A stretch of DNA of 64,000 nt from the NCBI GenBank assembly GCA_050261515.1, contig JBLNDJ010000057.1, positions 1-64,000 of the forward strand, read 5' to 3'. Both the position numbers and the translations under genes were made by a program. Below are positions 7,714 through 16,232 of the stretch, piece after piece. The DNA comes from JBLNDJ01 sp050261515. Lineage in GTDB: Bacteria > Acidobacteriota > Terriglobia > Bryobacterales > Bryobacteraceae. The notes below the pieces were generated by a model, which worked only from the letters and a program-made list of their open reading frames with translations, was not told the DNA's origin and did no database searches. The stretch's first letter is position 1, and each line of letters starts with the position of its first letter.

Positions 7714-10064
7714 GACCGATCCTCCCCTTTCGCTGAGTTCGCGGCGCTCGCGCACTCATCCGCGGCGCGCAGCAGCGTTTCGAGAAACGCGAGCCTGAAC
7801 GGGCCCTCCCGCTCGAGCAGCGACAACACCCGGTCGGTCCAGCCCGGTGTCTCTCCATCTCCGCGCCCGAGTTCGCTGATCGCAAGAGACAACACAGCCG
7901 TCCGCATCGCCGCGCCGCCGCCGAGATCGGCCGGGAACAGCGAGTCGAAATCGTGTATTCCGCGTGCGATGCGCGCGCCGGCCACGGCCCGTTCCACCTC
8001 CCCCGGCATCGAGCGGATGTTCACCCGCACTTTGCCGTGATGCGCGGCGGCGATGTAAGCCGCCAGGTCCGAATCCCCCTCCGCGAGCATCGCGACCGCG
8101 GACGCCAGTTCGTGCCGGAACCACTCGCGGCTGTGCCGCCGGTTCGCGGTCACGCCTTCACCCTGCTTCGCCAGCAGTTCCGCCGGCGGCTCCTGCGGTT
8201 CAACGGAAAGCCCGTGCAGCGTCTGCTGGAAGACCGGGTGCGCTTTGCCCCAGTCGTGCTTTCGAGCTGCGGTCTCAAGGGTCTCCCAGTACGGCGCAAG
8301 TTCAGCGATTTCGAGTCCACCCGCCAGCGAACGCAGCGCCGCAACGACAGCATCCGTATGCGCCGAGATCGTCTGCCGCGGACCCGCGCTGCGGAGATCG
8401 TCATTCGTTGCCTCTTCATCCTGGTTGCCTTCCGGCAAAACCGGAGGAACCGGCCCGGTTGTGTCCGGGTGCCAGCCGCTCTCCGCTTCATACCCGCCGG
8501 CGGATGCACGCACAACGAGGCGCATTCCCGGATAAACCTCATCCAATGTCAGCGCCTCCCAACGGCCTTTGCCTGTGTGGCGCCACACCCATGCCCCGTT
8601 TTTCTTTAGGAAGGTCTTGAGGTCCGTCCCGAGCGGTACGGCGCACAATTCTCCATCTGACAGAAACGGTTTCCGCGGCGGGTCGCTGTTCTTCTCCCAC
8701 TCCCGCCAGGCAATGTAGACGTCGTGCTCCTTGCCGCTGCGGACGAATCGCGAAACGTCGATTTGATTCCCCGCAAGGTCCGGAGTCGTGTCGAACAAGT
8801 CCAGCAGATCGGTCCGGCGCAGTACGAAACTGTAGGGCGGCAGGCTGGCTATGCCCGGCAACGCGCCTGGCGAGGCCGACGTTAAAGGGCTCAGTTGCTC
8901 CACGGCCGCAGACACCTCCTCGGGCTCGTATGGAGCAAAGACTTGCTGCTCTTCCTTCTCCTTGATCTCTGCCGCACTCGCAAGTCTCTTCTGTTTCGCC
9001 CGCAATGGCCGGTCAACCCAATAGATACGGCCTTCGTCTTTATCGCCGTACCGGTTGACACGGCCGAACCGCTGCACGAGCGAAGGCCAGGGAGCCGCAT
9101 CCGTCACGAGAAGATCGGCGTCGAGATCGATTCCGGCTTCGATCACCTGCGTCGATACAACGACGCCCGCCCGCTCCTTGAGGAGCCGCTCTAGTGGCCG
9201 CACACGGTCAGCTGGCCGGAAGCGCGAATGCAGCAGAACCGGACGCAACGGCTGAAGCTCTGACCAGATCTCGCGCGCCCGCTCCACCGTGTTCGCGATC
9301 ACCAGCGTCAGCGAGCCGGGGCGGTGCTGTTGCATCACGAATTGCGCGCAACCCTTGGGCAGCCTGCACTCCGGGGGCGCCGGCTGAACGTCTTTGCGGG
9401 CGTGGAGTCGTCGGCGGACAATTTCGTTGTTCTCGTCCTCGCCGTCAAGCGCGACCATGCGCACCGGCCGGCCTTTAAAATCGACTGTGTCCAGCCAGGT
9501 CCGGTCGAACGTGGCCGACATCCACACGCAAGGAACCTCGCCGAACGAGGAGAATGATTCGCGGAACGCTGCTAATTGAGCGCTCGTCGCCAGCGCGTCG
9601 CCAAGCAGTTGCACTTCGTCGAACACCCACTGAACGTCGTTGTTCAGGAGCGCAAAATCGACAGGCCACCGAAACGGACTGCGTGCATATCCGCGGTTCA
9701 ACGCCCGAGAGACGGCGATGTCCTGAGTTGCGACCAGAATCGCTGGCTCGTCGGGCCGGAGCGTCGAATCGTTGTCCCGGCTCCCGCCCATCAGTTCGAA
9801 AACAGCGACGTTCATGCCTAATGCCTTAACGCGTTCCCGCGCGATGGATGCGACCTGCCTCGTGAGGGTCCGTCCAGGCAAACACCAGACAAGCCGTGTC
9901 GTCGGCCGCCGCGCAAGCCAATCGACCAACACCGCATCCGTCTTGCCTAGGCCGGTCGGAACTGATAGCGCCGTATACCGCGAGGGATACTCATGCAAGC
10001 GCTTTTGATAGGGAAGGAGGGCCTTCGCTGTAGCACGAACGAAGAAGTCCGAGTAGCTGCTCAT
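7710..10064 (-). CDS. cas3: Cas3 helicase-nuclease with C-terminal HD domain
   Basis: A 784-residue Cas3. The superfamily 2 helicase comes first: Walker A SVPTGLGKTDAV (34-45), DEVQ box (149-152), MSATF (182-186) and motif VI QRFGRVNRYG (331-340). The HD nuclease follows at about residues 565-700 (ISAHTDAVV, ARKHDWGKAH, AAHHGKVR). This helicase-then-HD order is the type I-G arrangement, reversed from most type I systems. It degrades target DNA after Cascade binding. It is the first gene of the operon, and no clear promoter was recognised in the 234 bases upstream. Confidence 0.93.
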   Translation of the reverse strand: MSSYSDFFVRATAKALLPYQKRLHEYPSRYTALSVPTGLGKTDAVLVDWLARRPTTRLVWCLPGRTLTRQVASIARERVKALGMNVAVFELMGGSRDNDSTLRPDEPAILVATQDIAVSRALNRGYARSPFRWPVDFALLNNDVQWVFDEVQLLGDALATSAQLAAFRESFSSFGEVPCVWMSATFDRTWLDTVDFKGRPVRMVALDGEDENNEIVRRRLHARKDVQPAPPECRLPKGCAQFVMQQHRPGSLTLVIANTVERAREIWSELQPLRPVLLHSRFRPADRVRPLERLLKERAGVVVSTQVIEAGIDLDADLLVTDAAPWPSLVQRFGRVNRYGDKDEGRIYWVDRPLRAKQKRLASAAEIKEKEEQQVFAPYEPEEVSAAVEQLSPLTSASPGALPGIASLPPYSFVLRRTDLLDLFDTTPDLAGNQIDVSRFVRSGKEHDVYIAWREWEKNSDPPRKPFLSDGELCAVPLGTDLKTFLKKNGAWVWRHTGKGRWEALTLDEVYPGMRLVVRASAGGYEAESGWHPDTTGPVPPVLPEGNQDEEATNDDLRSAGPRQTISAHTDAVVAALRSLAGGLEIAELAPYWETLETAARKHDWGKAHPVFQQTLHGLSVEPQEPPAELLAKQGEGVTANRRHSREWFRHELASAVAMLAEGDSDLAAYIAAAHHGKVRVNIRSMPGEVERAVAGARIARGIHDFDSLFPADLGGGAAMRTAVLSLAISELGRGDGETPGWTDRVLSLLEREGPFRLAFLETLLRAADECASAANSAKGEDRS

Positions 10065-10298
10065 TATTGATGAACTCCACTCATTACAGACTGGCAGCGA
10101 TGACTCTGCCGGGCTGGAATCATATCACGAAGGAGTATTAGTGAAATTCGGAGCTGCGACGTATCACGGTGCGCGTTGTGTCACACGAGAGCGTAATGGA
10201 GGAGATTCCTGACACCCGCCGGCCCCCCCAACCCACAACCCCCCGCTCTGCTATCATGACTTCCTTCCGATCACGTCTTCTTAAGGAGACTCTTTCCA

Positions 10299-11090
10299 AT
10301 GCGCATCATTCTCTTCCTCGCCCTCGCCGGCGCGCTCGCCGCCCAAACCCACGACGCGGCAGGCGACGACATCCGCGGCTACAACGACGGCCCCCAACTC
10401 CCCGGCCAGCCCTGGAAAGTCCACGACATGGCCCGGCCGCGCGCCCCCAAAGTCACGCCCGGCCCCGCATACACGATCGCCCCGCCCTCCGACGCCATCG
10501 TGCTCTTCGACGGAACGGACCTCTCCCATTGGGTCCAGATGGGCCCTGACAAGCAGCCTCGCGAGCCCCGCTGGCGGATCGAAAACGGCAACCTGGCGAT
10601 CGTTCCGGACACCGGCAGGTTAATCACGAAGGAGAAGTTCGGCGATTGCCAGCTCCACGTGGAATGGATGGTCCCCGAGAGCGTCACCGGCAGCGGCCAA
10701 AGCCGCGGCAACAGCGGCGTCGAGCTCATGATGCGCTATGAGGTCCAGGTGCTCGAATCGCACGACAACCTGACCTACGCCGATGGCGCCGCCGGCGCGA
10801 TGTACGGCGTCTGGCCGCCGCTCGTGAATCCCGCCCGTCCGCAGGGCCAGTGGAACGTCTATGACATCGTCTTCGAAGCGCCGCGCTTCGACGGCGACAA
10901 ACTCATAAAGCCGGCTTACATGACCGTCTTCTTCAACGGAGTCCTGGTCCACAACCACCAGGCCGAGTTAGGCACGACGATCTGGCGCAAGGTCCCCAAA
11001 TATACGCCTCACGCGCCGGAAGAGCCGCTCAGCCTCCAGGACCACAGCCAGTCCGTCCTCTATCGCAACATCTGGATCCGCCGCCTGTAA
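10299..11090 (+). CDS. Secreted DUF1080 (3-keto-disaccharide hydrolase-type) protein
   Basis: A 263-residue protein with an N-terminal signal peptide (RIILFLALAGALAAQ) and one DUF1080 domain, a concanavalin-like fold now linked to glucoside/3-keto-disaccharide hydrolysis. Visible family blocks are LFDGTDLSHWVQ, RGNSGVELMMRYEVQVLE and WNVYDIVFEAPRF. A good Shine-Dalgarno (AAGGAG, 10283-10288) precedes the ATG. It stands alone between the cas operon, which points the other way, and a heptamer repeat. The exact substrate cannot be inferred from the sequence. Confidence 0.85.
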   Translation: MRIILFLALAGALAAQTHDAAGDDIRGYNDGPQLPGQPWKVHDMARPRAPKVTPGPAYTIAPPSDAIVLFDGTDLSHWVQMGPDKQPREPRWRIENGNLAIVPDTGRLITKEKFGDCQLHVEWMVPESVTGSGQSRGNSGVELMMRYEVQVLESHDNLTYADGAAGAMYGVWPPLVNPARPQGQWNVYDIVFEAPRFDGDKLIKPAYMTVFFNGVLVHNHQAELGTTIWRKVPKYTPHAPEEPLSLQDHSQSVLYRNIWIRRL

Positions 11091-11101
11091 CGATGGCTTA
11101 T

Positions 11102-11164
11102 CTTCTAGCTTCTAGCTTCTAACTTCCAGCTTCTGTCTTCTGGCTTCTGTCTTCTGGCTTCTAG
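11102..11164. repeat. Degenerate heptamer tandem array (nine units)
   Basis: Nine consecutive seven-base units, CTTCTAG, CTTCTAG, CTTCTAA, CTTCCAG, CTTCTGT, CTTCTGG, CTTCTGT, CTTCTGG, CTTCTAG, starting 12 bases after the DUF1080 stop. On the other strand the consensus is (A/C)CAGAAG, close to the heptamer inside murE at 36525-36559. It resembles the short tandemly repeated sequences known from cyanobacteria. There is no coding role here. Confidence 0.9.
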
Positions 11165-11424
11165 CTTGCTTTCCGCATTCGCAGCCTTCGTGAAACTGGA
11201 TATCGTTTATTCTTCAACTACTTATGTCTTTCTGAAGGATGTGAAACCCGCGCGCCGTGCTTATTCTTTACGCGGAGGAAGCTATGCCGTCCGAACGCAA
11301 AAGGCGTGCTGCCCGAGTCAACCGCGCCCTCGCCGCCTTCCACGCTCACCGAAAATTGCAGAACGAAGCTAATCCCAAAATCGAACACTCCGAGAGGGGC
11401 AGCCCCCCGGGCGGCGGCGGCCTC
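11165..11424 (+). other. Intergenic stretch with a possible gene 5' remnant
   Basis: The only coding sign is an ATG at 11284 behind a strong GGAGGAAG, opening into MPSERKRRAARVNRALAAFH and then KLQNEANPKIEH. The basic start resembles short acidobacterial proteins that begin with repeated Arg/Ala-Asn motifs. Beyond about 11400 the frame runs antisense into the neighbouring methyltransferase gene and has no credible content. It could be the surviving 5' end of a lost gene or a small protein. Nothing else is recognised in this stretch. Confidence 0.3.
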
Positions 11425-12318
11425 TCAGGCCGCTCCGGCGATCCTCTCGGCGATGGCTCGGATGTGCCGCCCGTCGGTCCCACAGCATCCCCCCACCACC
11501 CGCAGCCCGAACCGGACCCGCAGCCGCTCCACCCAATCGGCGAAGACTCCGGGGTCCTCCCCCTCGAGCTCCGCCAGCCCCTCCCGCTCCGCCGGTGCAC
11601 GCCGCGACGTGTTGCCCTGAAATCCCACCAGCCGCTCGAGCCGCCCGCAACCGCCCAGCGCGGCTTCGAGCGTCTCCGGATGAACGCAGTTCACGAAGTA
11701 CCCGGCCGGAGCGGGCGCGATACCGGCGTCAATCGACGCCATCGCCTCCCCCATCGGAGTCCCGTCCAGCAGCTTCCCCTCTGCCGTGATCACGAAACTC
11801 AGGAAGTAGGGCAGCCCGCACCCGGCCAGGGCCCGAGCCATCCCGCGCGCTTCCGATGCCGCCGGCAGCGTCGCCCCGAACAGGAAATCCGGCCCCGCGG
11901 CTGCCAGAGCGCGAGCCTGCTCGGCATGGAACGAAGTGGCCTCGGCCTCCCCCAGCGCCTCCTCGGGACGGTAAGCGTCCCCCCTGCATCCCATCAACCC
12001 GCCGGCAAAGACCTCGGCATTCCCGCTCTCACTCACGATCTGCTGAAGGAACCGCACCCCATCCCCATTGACATCCCGATCTTCCAACCCCGCCTGCCGG
12101 AGCCTCTCGGGATTTGCCCGCCAGGTCGGACTGAAGGTGACGAACGGCAACCCGAACTCCCGGGCGATCCCGAGGTACTCCCAGTAAATCCGCCCCAAAG
12201 CCGCGAAGCCCCCGCTGTCGTAAATGAGAGCCGCATGTTCCACCCACGGGTCGAGTCTCACCGAAGGGTCCCGCCGCACCCGCTCCACCACCGCCCCCTC
12301 CGCCAGCATCGTTTCCAT
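11425..12318 (-). CDS. Homocysteine S-methyltransferase family protein
   Basis: About 297 residues, a Zn-dependent methyltransferase of the homocysteine methyltransferase (Pfam S-methyl_trans) family. It transfers a methyl group, probably from S-methylmethionine or a similar donor, to homocysteine. The Zn ligands are visible as the Cys in FVNCVHPE and the Cys pair in VGGCCGTDGRHI near the C-terminus. I placed the start at METMLAEG (12318), which aligns with the usual short N-terminus. The open frame further upstream runs through a hairpin-rich repeat and is unlikely to be translated. It is monocistronic and points away from the 2-oxoacid oxidoreductase operon. Confidence 0.8.
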   Translation of the reverse strand: METMLAEGAVVERVRRDPSVRLDPWVEHAALIYDSGGFAALGRIYWEYLGIAREFGLPFVTFSPTWRANPERLRQAGLEDRDVNGDGVRFLQQIVSESGNAEVFAGGLMGCRGDAYRPEEALGEAEATSFHAEQARALAAAGPDFLFGATLPAASEARGMARALAGCGLPYFLSFVITAEGKLLDGTPMGEAMASIDAGIAPAPAGYFVNCVHPETLEAALGGCGRLERLVGFQGNTSRRAPAEREGLAELEGEDPGVFADWVERLRVRFGLRVVGGCCGTDGRHIRAIAERIAGAA

Positions 12319-12320
12319 CG

Positions 12321-12410
12321 TGGGGCAGGTTGCCAAACCTGCGGGCTGATTGTCAACCAGCCCCCTCCGCCTCGCCGGGCGAAGCAAGAGGAGAGGACAA
12401 ACCAGGTTTG
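12321..12410. repeat. Cluster of small hairpins around an AGGTTTGCAACCT-like core
   Basis: Three inverted repeats follow each other: GCAGGTT-GCCA-AACCTGC (12325-12342), GGGCTG...CAGCCC (12343-12363) and CAAACC-A-GGTTTG (12398-12410). The first and last share the AGGTT(T)GC core. The block sits just upstream of the methyltransferase start and looks like an intergenic repeat element rather than a promoter. It could also form structured RNA. Confidence 0.6.
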
Positions 12411-12508
12411 CAACCCTTTCCGGGCTTAAGCTATCCTGACCTAAAGCCCCTGTTCTCCTTTGGCACCGTGCGTGCTGAAGTTACATCCGCAGGCTGAAAT
12501 AAATCGCT

Positions 12509-12757
12509 ATGGCAAAAGGCAACGTCACAATCAACGTCGAACGCTGCAAGGGTTGTGCCTTCTGCGTGGAGTTCTGCCCCACCAAGGTCCTCGCTCTTTC
12601 CTCTGCGTTCAACTCCAAGGGCTACCATCCCCCCCACGTCGTAGCTCCCGAGAAATGCAGCGGTTGCGATCTCTGCGGGATGTATTGTCCCGACTTCGCC
12701 ATCTTCGGTTTCAAGGCGGCGGAATCCCGGCCCCGGACGGCGGTCCATGCAAGCTGA
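12509..12757 (+). CDS. korD: 2-oxoacid:acceptor oxidoreductase, ferredoxin-like delta subunit
   Basis: An 82-residue protein with two 4Fe-4S motifs, CKGCAFCVEFCP (residues 12-23) and CSGCDLCGMYCP (51-62). This is the electron-carrying subunit of a KorABCD-type enzyme. The last 11 bases overlap korA. No obvious Shine-Dalgarno precedes the ATG. Electrons from oxidation of the 2-oxoacid pass through it to free ferredoxin, or in reverse during reductive carboxylation. Confidence 0.88.
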   Translation: MAKGNVTINVERCKGCAFCVEFCPTKVLALSSAFNSKGYHPPHVVAPEKCSGCDLCGMYCPDFAIFGFKAAESRPRTAVHAS

Positions 12758-13904
12758 ACCTCGCGGCGTCCTCACGGGTATCCATTTCTTAGACGGCGAC
12801 CAGGCGTGCTGTGAGGGTGCGCTCGCTGCCGGTGCGCGATTTGCCGCAGGATACCCCATCACCCCCTCCACCGAGGTCGTCGAGCGCTTCGCCGCTCGCA
12901 TCCCCACCATCGGCGGCGCTTTCATCCAGATGGAAGACGAGCTCGCCGCCTCGATCACGATCATCGGCGCGGTCTGGGGCGGAGCCAAGGCCTTCACCGT
13001 CACCTCCGGCCCCGGCTTCTCATTAATGATGGAGCACATCGGCTACGCTGCCATGACCGAAACGCCCTGCGTCTTCGTGGACGTGCAGCGCGGCGGCCCC
13101 TCCACCGGCCTCCCCACGCTGCCCGCCCAGGCCGATATGATGCAGTGCCGCTACGGCTCCCACGGCGACTACGAAATCATCGCCCTCTGCCCCAACTCGC
13201 CGCAGGAGTGCTTCGATCTCACCATCCGGGCCTTCAACCTCTCCGAGCAATACCGCACGCCGGTCATGTTCATGATGGATGAGTGCGTGGGCCATATGAC
13301 CGAGAAGGTCGTCATCCCGAAGCCGGAAGCGATCGAAGTCTACCCCCGCCGCCACACCACCAAACGGCCCGGCGAGTACAAAGCCTTCGAGCCCGCCGCG
13401 GACCTCGTCCCCGCCATGGCGCACGCCGGCGAGGGATACCACTTCCACGTCACGGGCCTCACGCACGATGAGCGCGGCTACCCGTCGATGACCGTTCCGA
13501 CCCAGGACAAGCTCATCCGCCGCCTCCAGCAGAAGATCCGAGCCGCCGAAGACAAGCTCACCTTCGTGGACGAAGCCGGACTCGAGGACGCGGAAGTCGC
13601 CGTCGTCTCCTACGGAATCACTTCGCGAGTGGCGCAGCGAGCCATCGACATGGCGCGCGCGCGCGGCATCAAAGCCGGACGCTGCCGCCTCATCGGAGTC
13701 TGGCCGTTCCCCGACCGGCATCTCCAGAAGCTCGCCGGGCGCATCAAGTCGTTCGTCGTGCCCGAGCTCAACCTCGGCCAGATCTCGCGCGAAGTCGAGC
13801 GCGCCGTCGGCCGCCAGGCCCGCACCGTCGCGGTTCCGCACGCCGGAGGCAGCGTGCACCGCCCCGAACAGATTCTCGACGCCATTCTGGAGGCAGTGAA
13901 ATGA
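12747..13904 (+). CDS. korA: 2-oxoacid:acceptor oxidoreductase alpha subunit (KorA type)
   Basis: A 385-residue alpha subunit carrying the pyrimidine-binding half of the thiamine site (GARFAAGYPITPSTEVVERF, split here at 20 residues) and a transketolase C-terminal-like domain at the end. It is not fused to the gamma domain, which is the separate korC. It is most like 2-oxoglutarate:ferredoxin oxidoreductases, though the exact 2-oxoacid cannot be settled by eye. The gene overlaps korD by 11 bases and korB by four (ATGA). Confidence 0.88.
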   Translation: MQAEPRGVLTGIHFLDGDQACCEGALAAGARFAAGYPITPSTEVVERFAARIPTIGGAFIQMEDELAASITIIGAVWGGAKAFTVTSGPGFSLMMEHIGYAAMTETPCVFVDVQRGGPSTGLPTLPAQADMMQCRYGSHGDYEIIALCPNSPQECFDLTIRAFNLSEQYRTPVMFMMDECVGHMTEKVVIPKPEAIEVYPRRHTTKRPGEYKAFEPAADLVPAMAHAGEGYHFHVTGLTHDERGYPSMTVPTQDKLIRRLQQKIRAAEDKLTFVDEAGLEDAEVAVVSYGITSRVAQRAIDMARARGIKAGRCRLIGVWPFPDRHLQKLAGRIKSFVVPELNLGQISREVERAVGRQARTVAVPHAGGSVHRPEQILDAILEAVK

Positions 13905-14773
13905 CAACCGTCGCTGCGCCCGTAACGAACCCGGTCGAGCCGTTCCTCCGGTCCGAACGCATCCCGCACATCTGGTGCCCCGGCTGCGGCATCGGCACCA
14001 CGGTGAACTGCTTCGCCCGCGCGCTGCTCGAAACGAAGCGGGATCTCGACCGCGTCGCCGTCGTCTCCGGAATCGGCTGCACGGGCCGGGTCGCCGGCTA
14101 TGTGGACCTCGATTCGTTCCACACCACGCACGGCCGCGCGATCCCCTTCGCCACCGGACTCAAGCTCGCGAACCCCTCGCTCGACGTCGTCGTTTATTCG
14201 GGCGACGGCGATCTGTCGGCCATCGGCGGCAACCACCTGATCCACGCCGCCCGCCGCAACATCGACATAAAGGTGATCTGCGTCAACAACCTTATATACG
14301 CGATGACCGGCGGCCAGACCGCCCCGACCACGCCCGCGACGGCCATCACCACCACGGCCCCCTACGGCGCCTACGACCCGACGTTCAACCTGCCGGCGCT
14401 CGCCGAAGCGGCCGGGGCCTCCTACGTCGCACGCTGGACGACCTACCATGTGCGCCAGTTGACCAAGTCGATGTCCGAGGTCATGAACCGGCGCGGCTTC
14501 TGCTTCATCGAAGTGATCTCGCCCTGCCCGACGCTCTACCAGCGCCGCAACAAGATGGGCGACGGTCTCGACGCCATGAAGTATTACAAGGAAGCGAGCA
14601 AGATCAAGCCCGGTGCCAAAGCCAGCGACGCCCCGATCGACAAGGACGGCGAAATCATCGTCGGCAAGTTCGTGGACCGCGAACGCCCCGACTACATGGA
14701 GCTCATGCGCGGCCGGCTCTCGACGCAGCTTGGCGAGCGTTACGTGGAAGTGGAGAACCTGCTATGCAGCTAA
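13901..14773 (+). CDS. korB: 2-oxoacid:acceptor oxidoreductase beta subunit (KorB type)
   Basis: A 290-residue thiamine-diphosphate-binding subunit. The N-terminal WCPGCGIGTT block holds the Fe-S/TPP cysteines, SGIGCTGR is a family motif, and GDGDLSAIGGNH followed by NNLIYAMTGGQ is the TPP-Mg binding segment. With KorA it forms the catalytic site for oxidative decarboxylation of a 2-oxoacid to its acyl-CoA. Its stop overlaps the korC start by ten bases. Confidence 0.9.
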   Translation: MTTVAAPVTNPVEPFLRSERIPHIWCPGCGIGTTVNCFARALLETKRDLDRVAVVSGIGCTGRVAGYVDLDSFHTTHGRAIPFATGLKLANPSLDVVVYSGDGDLSAIGGNHLIHAARRNIDIKVICVNNLIYAMTGGQTAPTTPATAITTTAPYGAYDPTFNLPALAEAAGASYVARWTTYHVRQLTKSMSEVMNRRGFCFIEVISPCPTLYQRRNKMGDGLDAMKYYKEASKIKPGAKASDAPIDKDGEIIVGKFVDRERPDYMELMRGRLSTQLGERYVEVENLLCS

Positions 14774-15318
14774 CCGAGATCCGTATCGCGGGCTTCGGCG
14801 GCCAGGGAGTCATCCTTTCGGCTATGGTGATCGGAAAGGCCGCTTCGATCTTCGAAGGCGGCTACGCGACGCTCACCCAGAGCTTCGGGCCCGAGGCCCG
14901 CGGCGGCGCTTCGAGCGCCCAGGTCATCCTCTCCGACCAGCCGGTTCTGTACCCCTACATCACGCAGCCGGACATCCTGGTCGTGATGTCGCAGGAGGCC
15001 TTCACGAAGTTCAGCCCCGAGTTGAAGGACGACGGGATTCTGATCGTCGAAGAAGACCTGGTGCGTCTTGCGAAGTTGAAGACCGGAGTGCGGGTCTACG
15101 GGGTTCCGGCCACGCGCATTGCCGAAGAACTCGGCAAGCGCATGGTACTGAACATCGTCATGACAGGCTTCTTCGGAGCCGTCACCGGGCTCATCTCGCC
15201 CGGCTCGCTCAAGAAGGCGGTGGCCGACTCGGTCCCGCCGGCCACACGCGAACTGAACCTGAAGGCCTTCGAAAAGGGCTACGAGTTCGGGCTTGCCATG
15301 GCCCCTACGCGGTCATAA
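14764..15318 (+). CDS. korC: 2-oxoacid:acceptor oxidoreductase gamma subunit (KorC type)
   Basis: A 184-residue gamma subunit with the typical N-terminus (QLTEIRIAGFGGQGVILSA) and the SFGPEARGGASSAQVILSD motif that contacts CoA and the other subunits. The ATG at 14764 lies inside the end of korB. It is the last gene of the four-gene operon. Its 3' end overlaps the convergent ybaK-like gene by 14 bases, so no terminator fits between them. Confidence 0.88.
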   Translation: MQLTEIRIAGFGGQGVILSAMVIGKAASIFEGGYATLTQSFGPEARGGASSAQVILSDQPVLYPYITQPDILVVMSQEAFTKFSPELKDDGILIVEEDLVRLAKLKTGVRVYGVPATRIAEELGKRMVLNIVMTGFFGAVTGLISPGSLKKAVADSVPPATRELNLKAFEKGYEFGLAMAPTRS

Positions 15319-15784
15319 ACCGCCGCGCGAACGGAACAATCGCCGGGTTCACCAGCGCGTTGAAGTCGCGGAAGTGCATGTGAATCACGTCGCGGTGCGT
15401 CCCGGCGTTGAACGCGATCATATCCTCGCCCGCCAGCCGGGCGTCTACATAGACCGGCAGACTGAACAGGTTGCCGAACGGCGGCATCGCCCCGAGTTCG
15501 CACGACGGGAATAGCTCGGCCAGCTCCGCCTCGGTTGCCAGCCGCAGCCTCGACAGCCCGAGGTCCTGCCGGAGTTGCTCCAGATCGACGACGCTGTCGG
15601 CCGGCAGGACCGCCATCCCGTATCCGTTCTCGCTCAGGAACACGACCGTCTTGGCCACCTCGCGAGCCGGCACTCGCTCCGCCGAGGCGACTTCTTTCGC
15701 TGTGTATGCCAGAGGATGGACCGTATGGGTGTAACGGATTTGATTCTGATCCAGGAATTCCTGTAATTGCGGCAGAATTGGCAT
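15305..15784 (-). CDS. YbaK/EbsC-family aminoacyl-tRNA deacylase
   Basis: A 159-residue YbaK/ProX-fold protein, the fold that hydrolyses mischarged aminoacyl-tRNAs. The catalytic-type lysine is in EVAKTVVFLSENGYG, and VLPADSVVDL and the GAMPPFGNLFSLPVYVD glycine loop are present. I used the ATG at 15784 (MPILPQLQEF). An upstream open extension has no family similarity. Substrate specificity (Cys-tRNAPro, Ala-tRNAPro or other) cannot be assigned. Confidence 0.82.
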   Translation of the reverse strand: MPILPQLQEFLDQNQIRYTHTVHPLAYTAKEVASAERVPAREVAKTVVFLSENGYGMAVLPADSVVDLEQLRQDLGLSRLRLATEAELAELFPSCELGAMPPFGNLFSLPVYVDARLAGEDMIAFNAGTHRDVIHMHFRDFNALVNPAIVPFARRFMTA

Positions 15785-15878
15785 ACGACTCCTCCTGATG
15801 TTGCGCGGGCCGAGGGGCCCGCCGGTCAGAGGAAGTCCACCCCGAATGTACTGCAAAACCCGGGATGCTGCAAGACGC

Positions 15879-16232
15879 CTAGCGGTTCCCCAGCCCGATG
15901 CACGCGATCCCCGCCAGGATCAGCGCCAGGCCGTAGAACTTGCGCTTCGAGAACGGCTCCTTGAAGAAGATCCGAGACCACAGCAGCGCCCAGATGTAGC
16001 TCAGCGACACCAGCGGATAGAGCACGCTCAGCTCGCCCCGCTTCACGCCGAGCACGAAGAAGTATGACGATGCCAGGAACAGCGCCACGCCGAGCGCCAG
16101 GTTGTAGTTGAACACCAGGTAGCGCATTCCCAGCCGCAGCTTCGCCGAGCCGGCCTTCAGGAACACCGCGCCGAACGAGCCGATGAACGAGGCCACCAGC
16201 ACCAGCAGCATCGAATGCACGGGGGTCTTCAC
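15879..16232 (-). CDS. SMR/EamA-type small membrane protein (second of a pair)
   Basis: About 117 residues with four predicted membrane helices, including a first helix at about residues 8-27 and a C-terminal one rich in Leu/Ile/Ala. YPLVSLSYIWALLWSRIFF matches the EmrE/EamA half-transporter pattern. It starts at a GTG that overlaps the stop of the upstream paralogue (GTGA), so the two are translationally coupled and probably form a heterodimer. ArnE/ArnF lipid-linked sugar flippases are one such pair, but the substrate is unknown. Confidence 0.75.
   Translation of the reverse strand: MKTPVHSMLLVLVASFIGSFGAVFLKAGSAKLRLGMRYLVFNYNLALGVALFLASSYFFVLGVKRGELSVLYPLVSLSYIWALLWSRIFFKEPFSKRKFYGLALILAGIACIGLGNR

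Noticed and set aside
12431..13039. A 202-codon minus-strand frame over the ferredoxin and korA start
   Set aside because: Shadow of korD/korA. No domain and no ribosome site.
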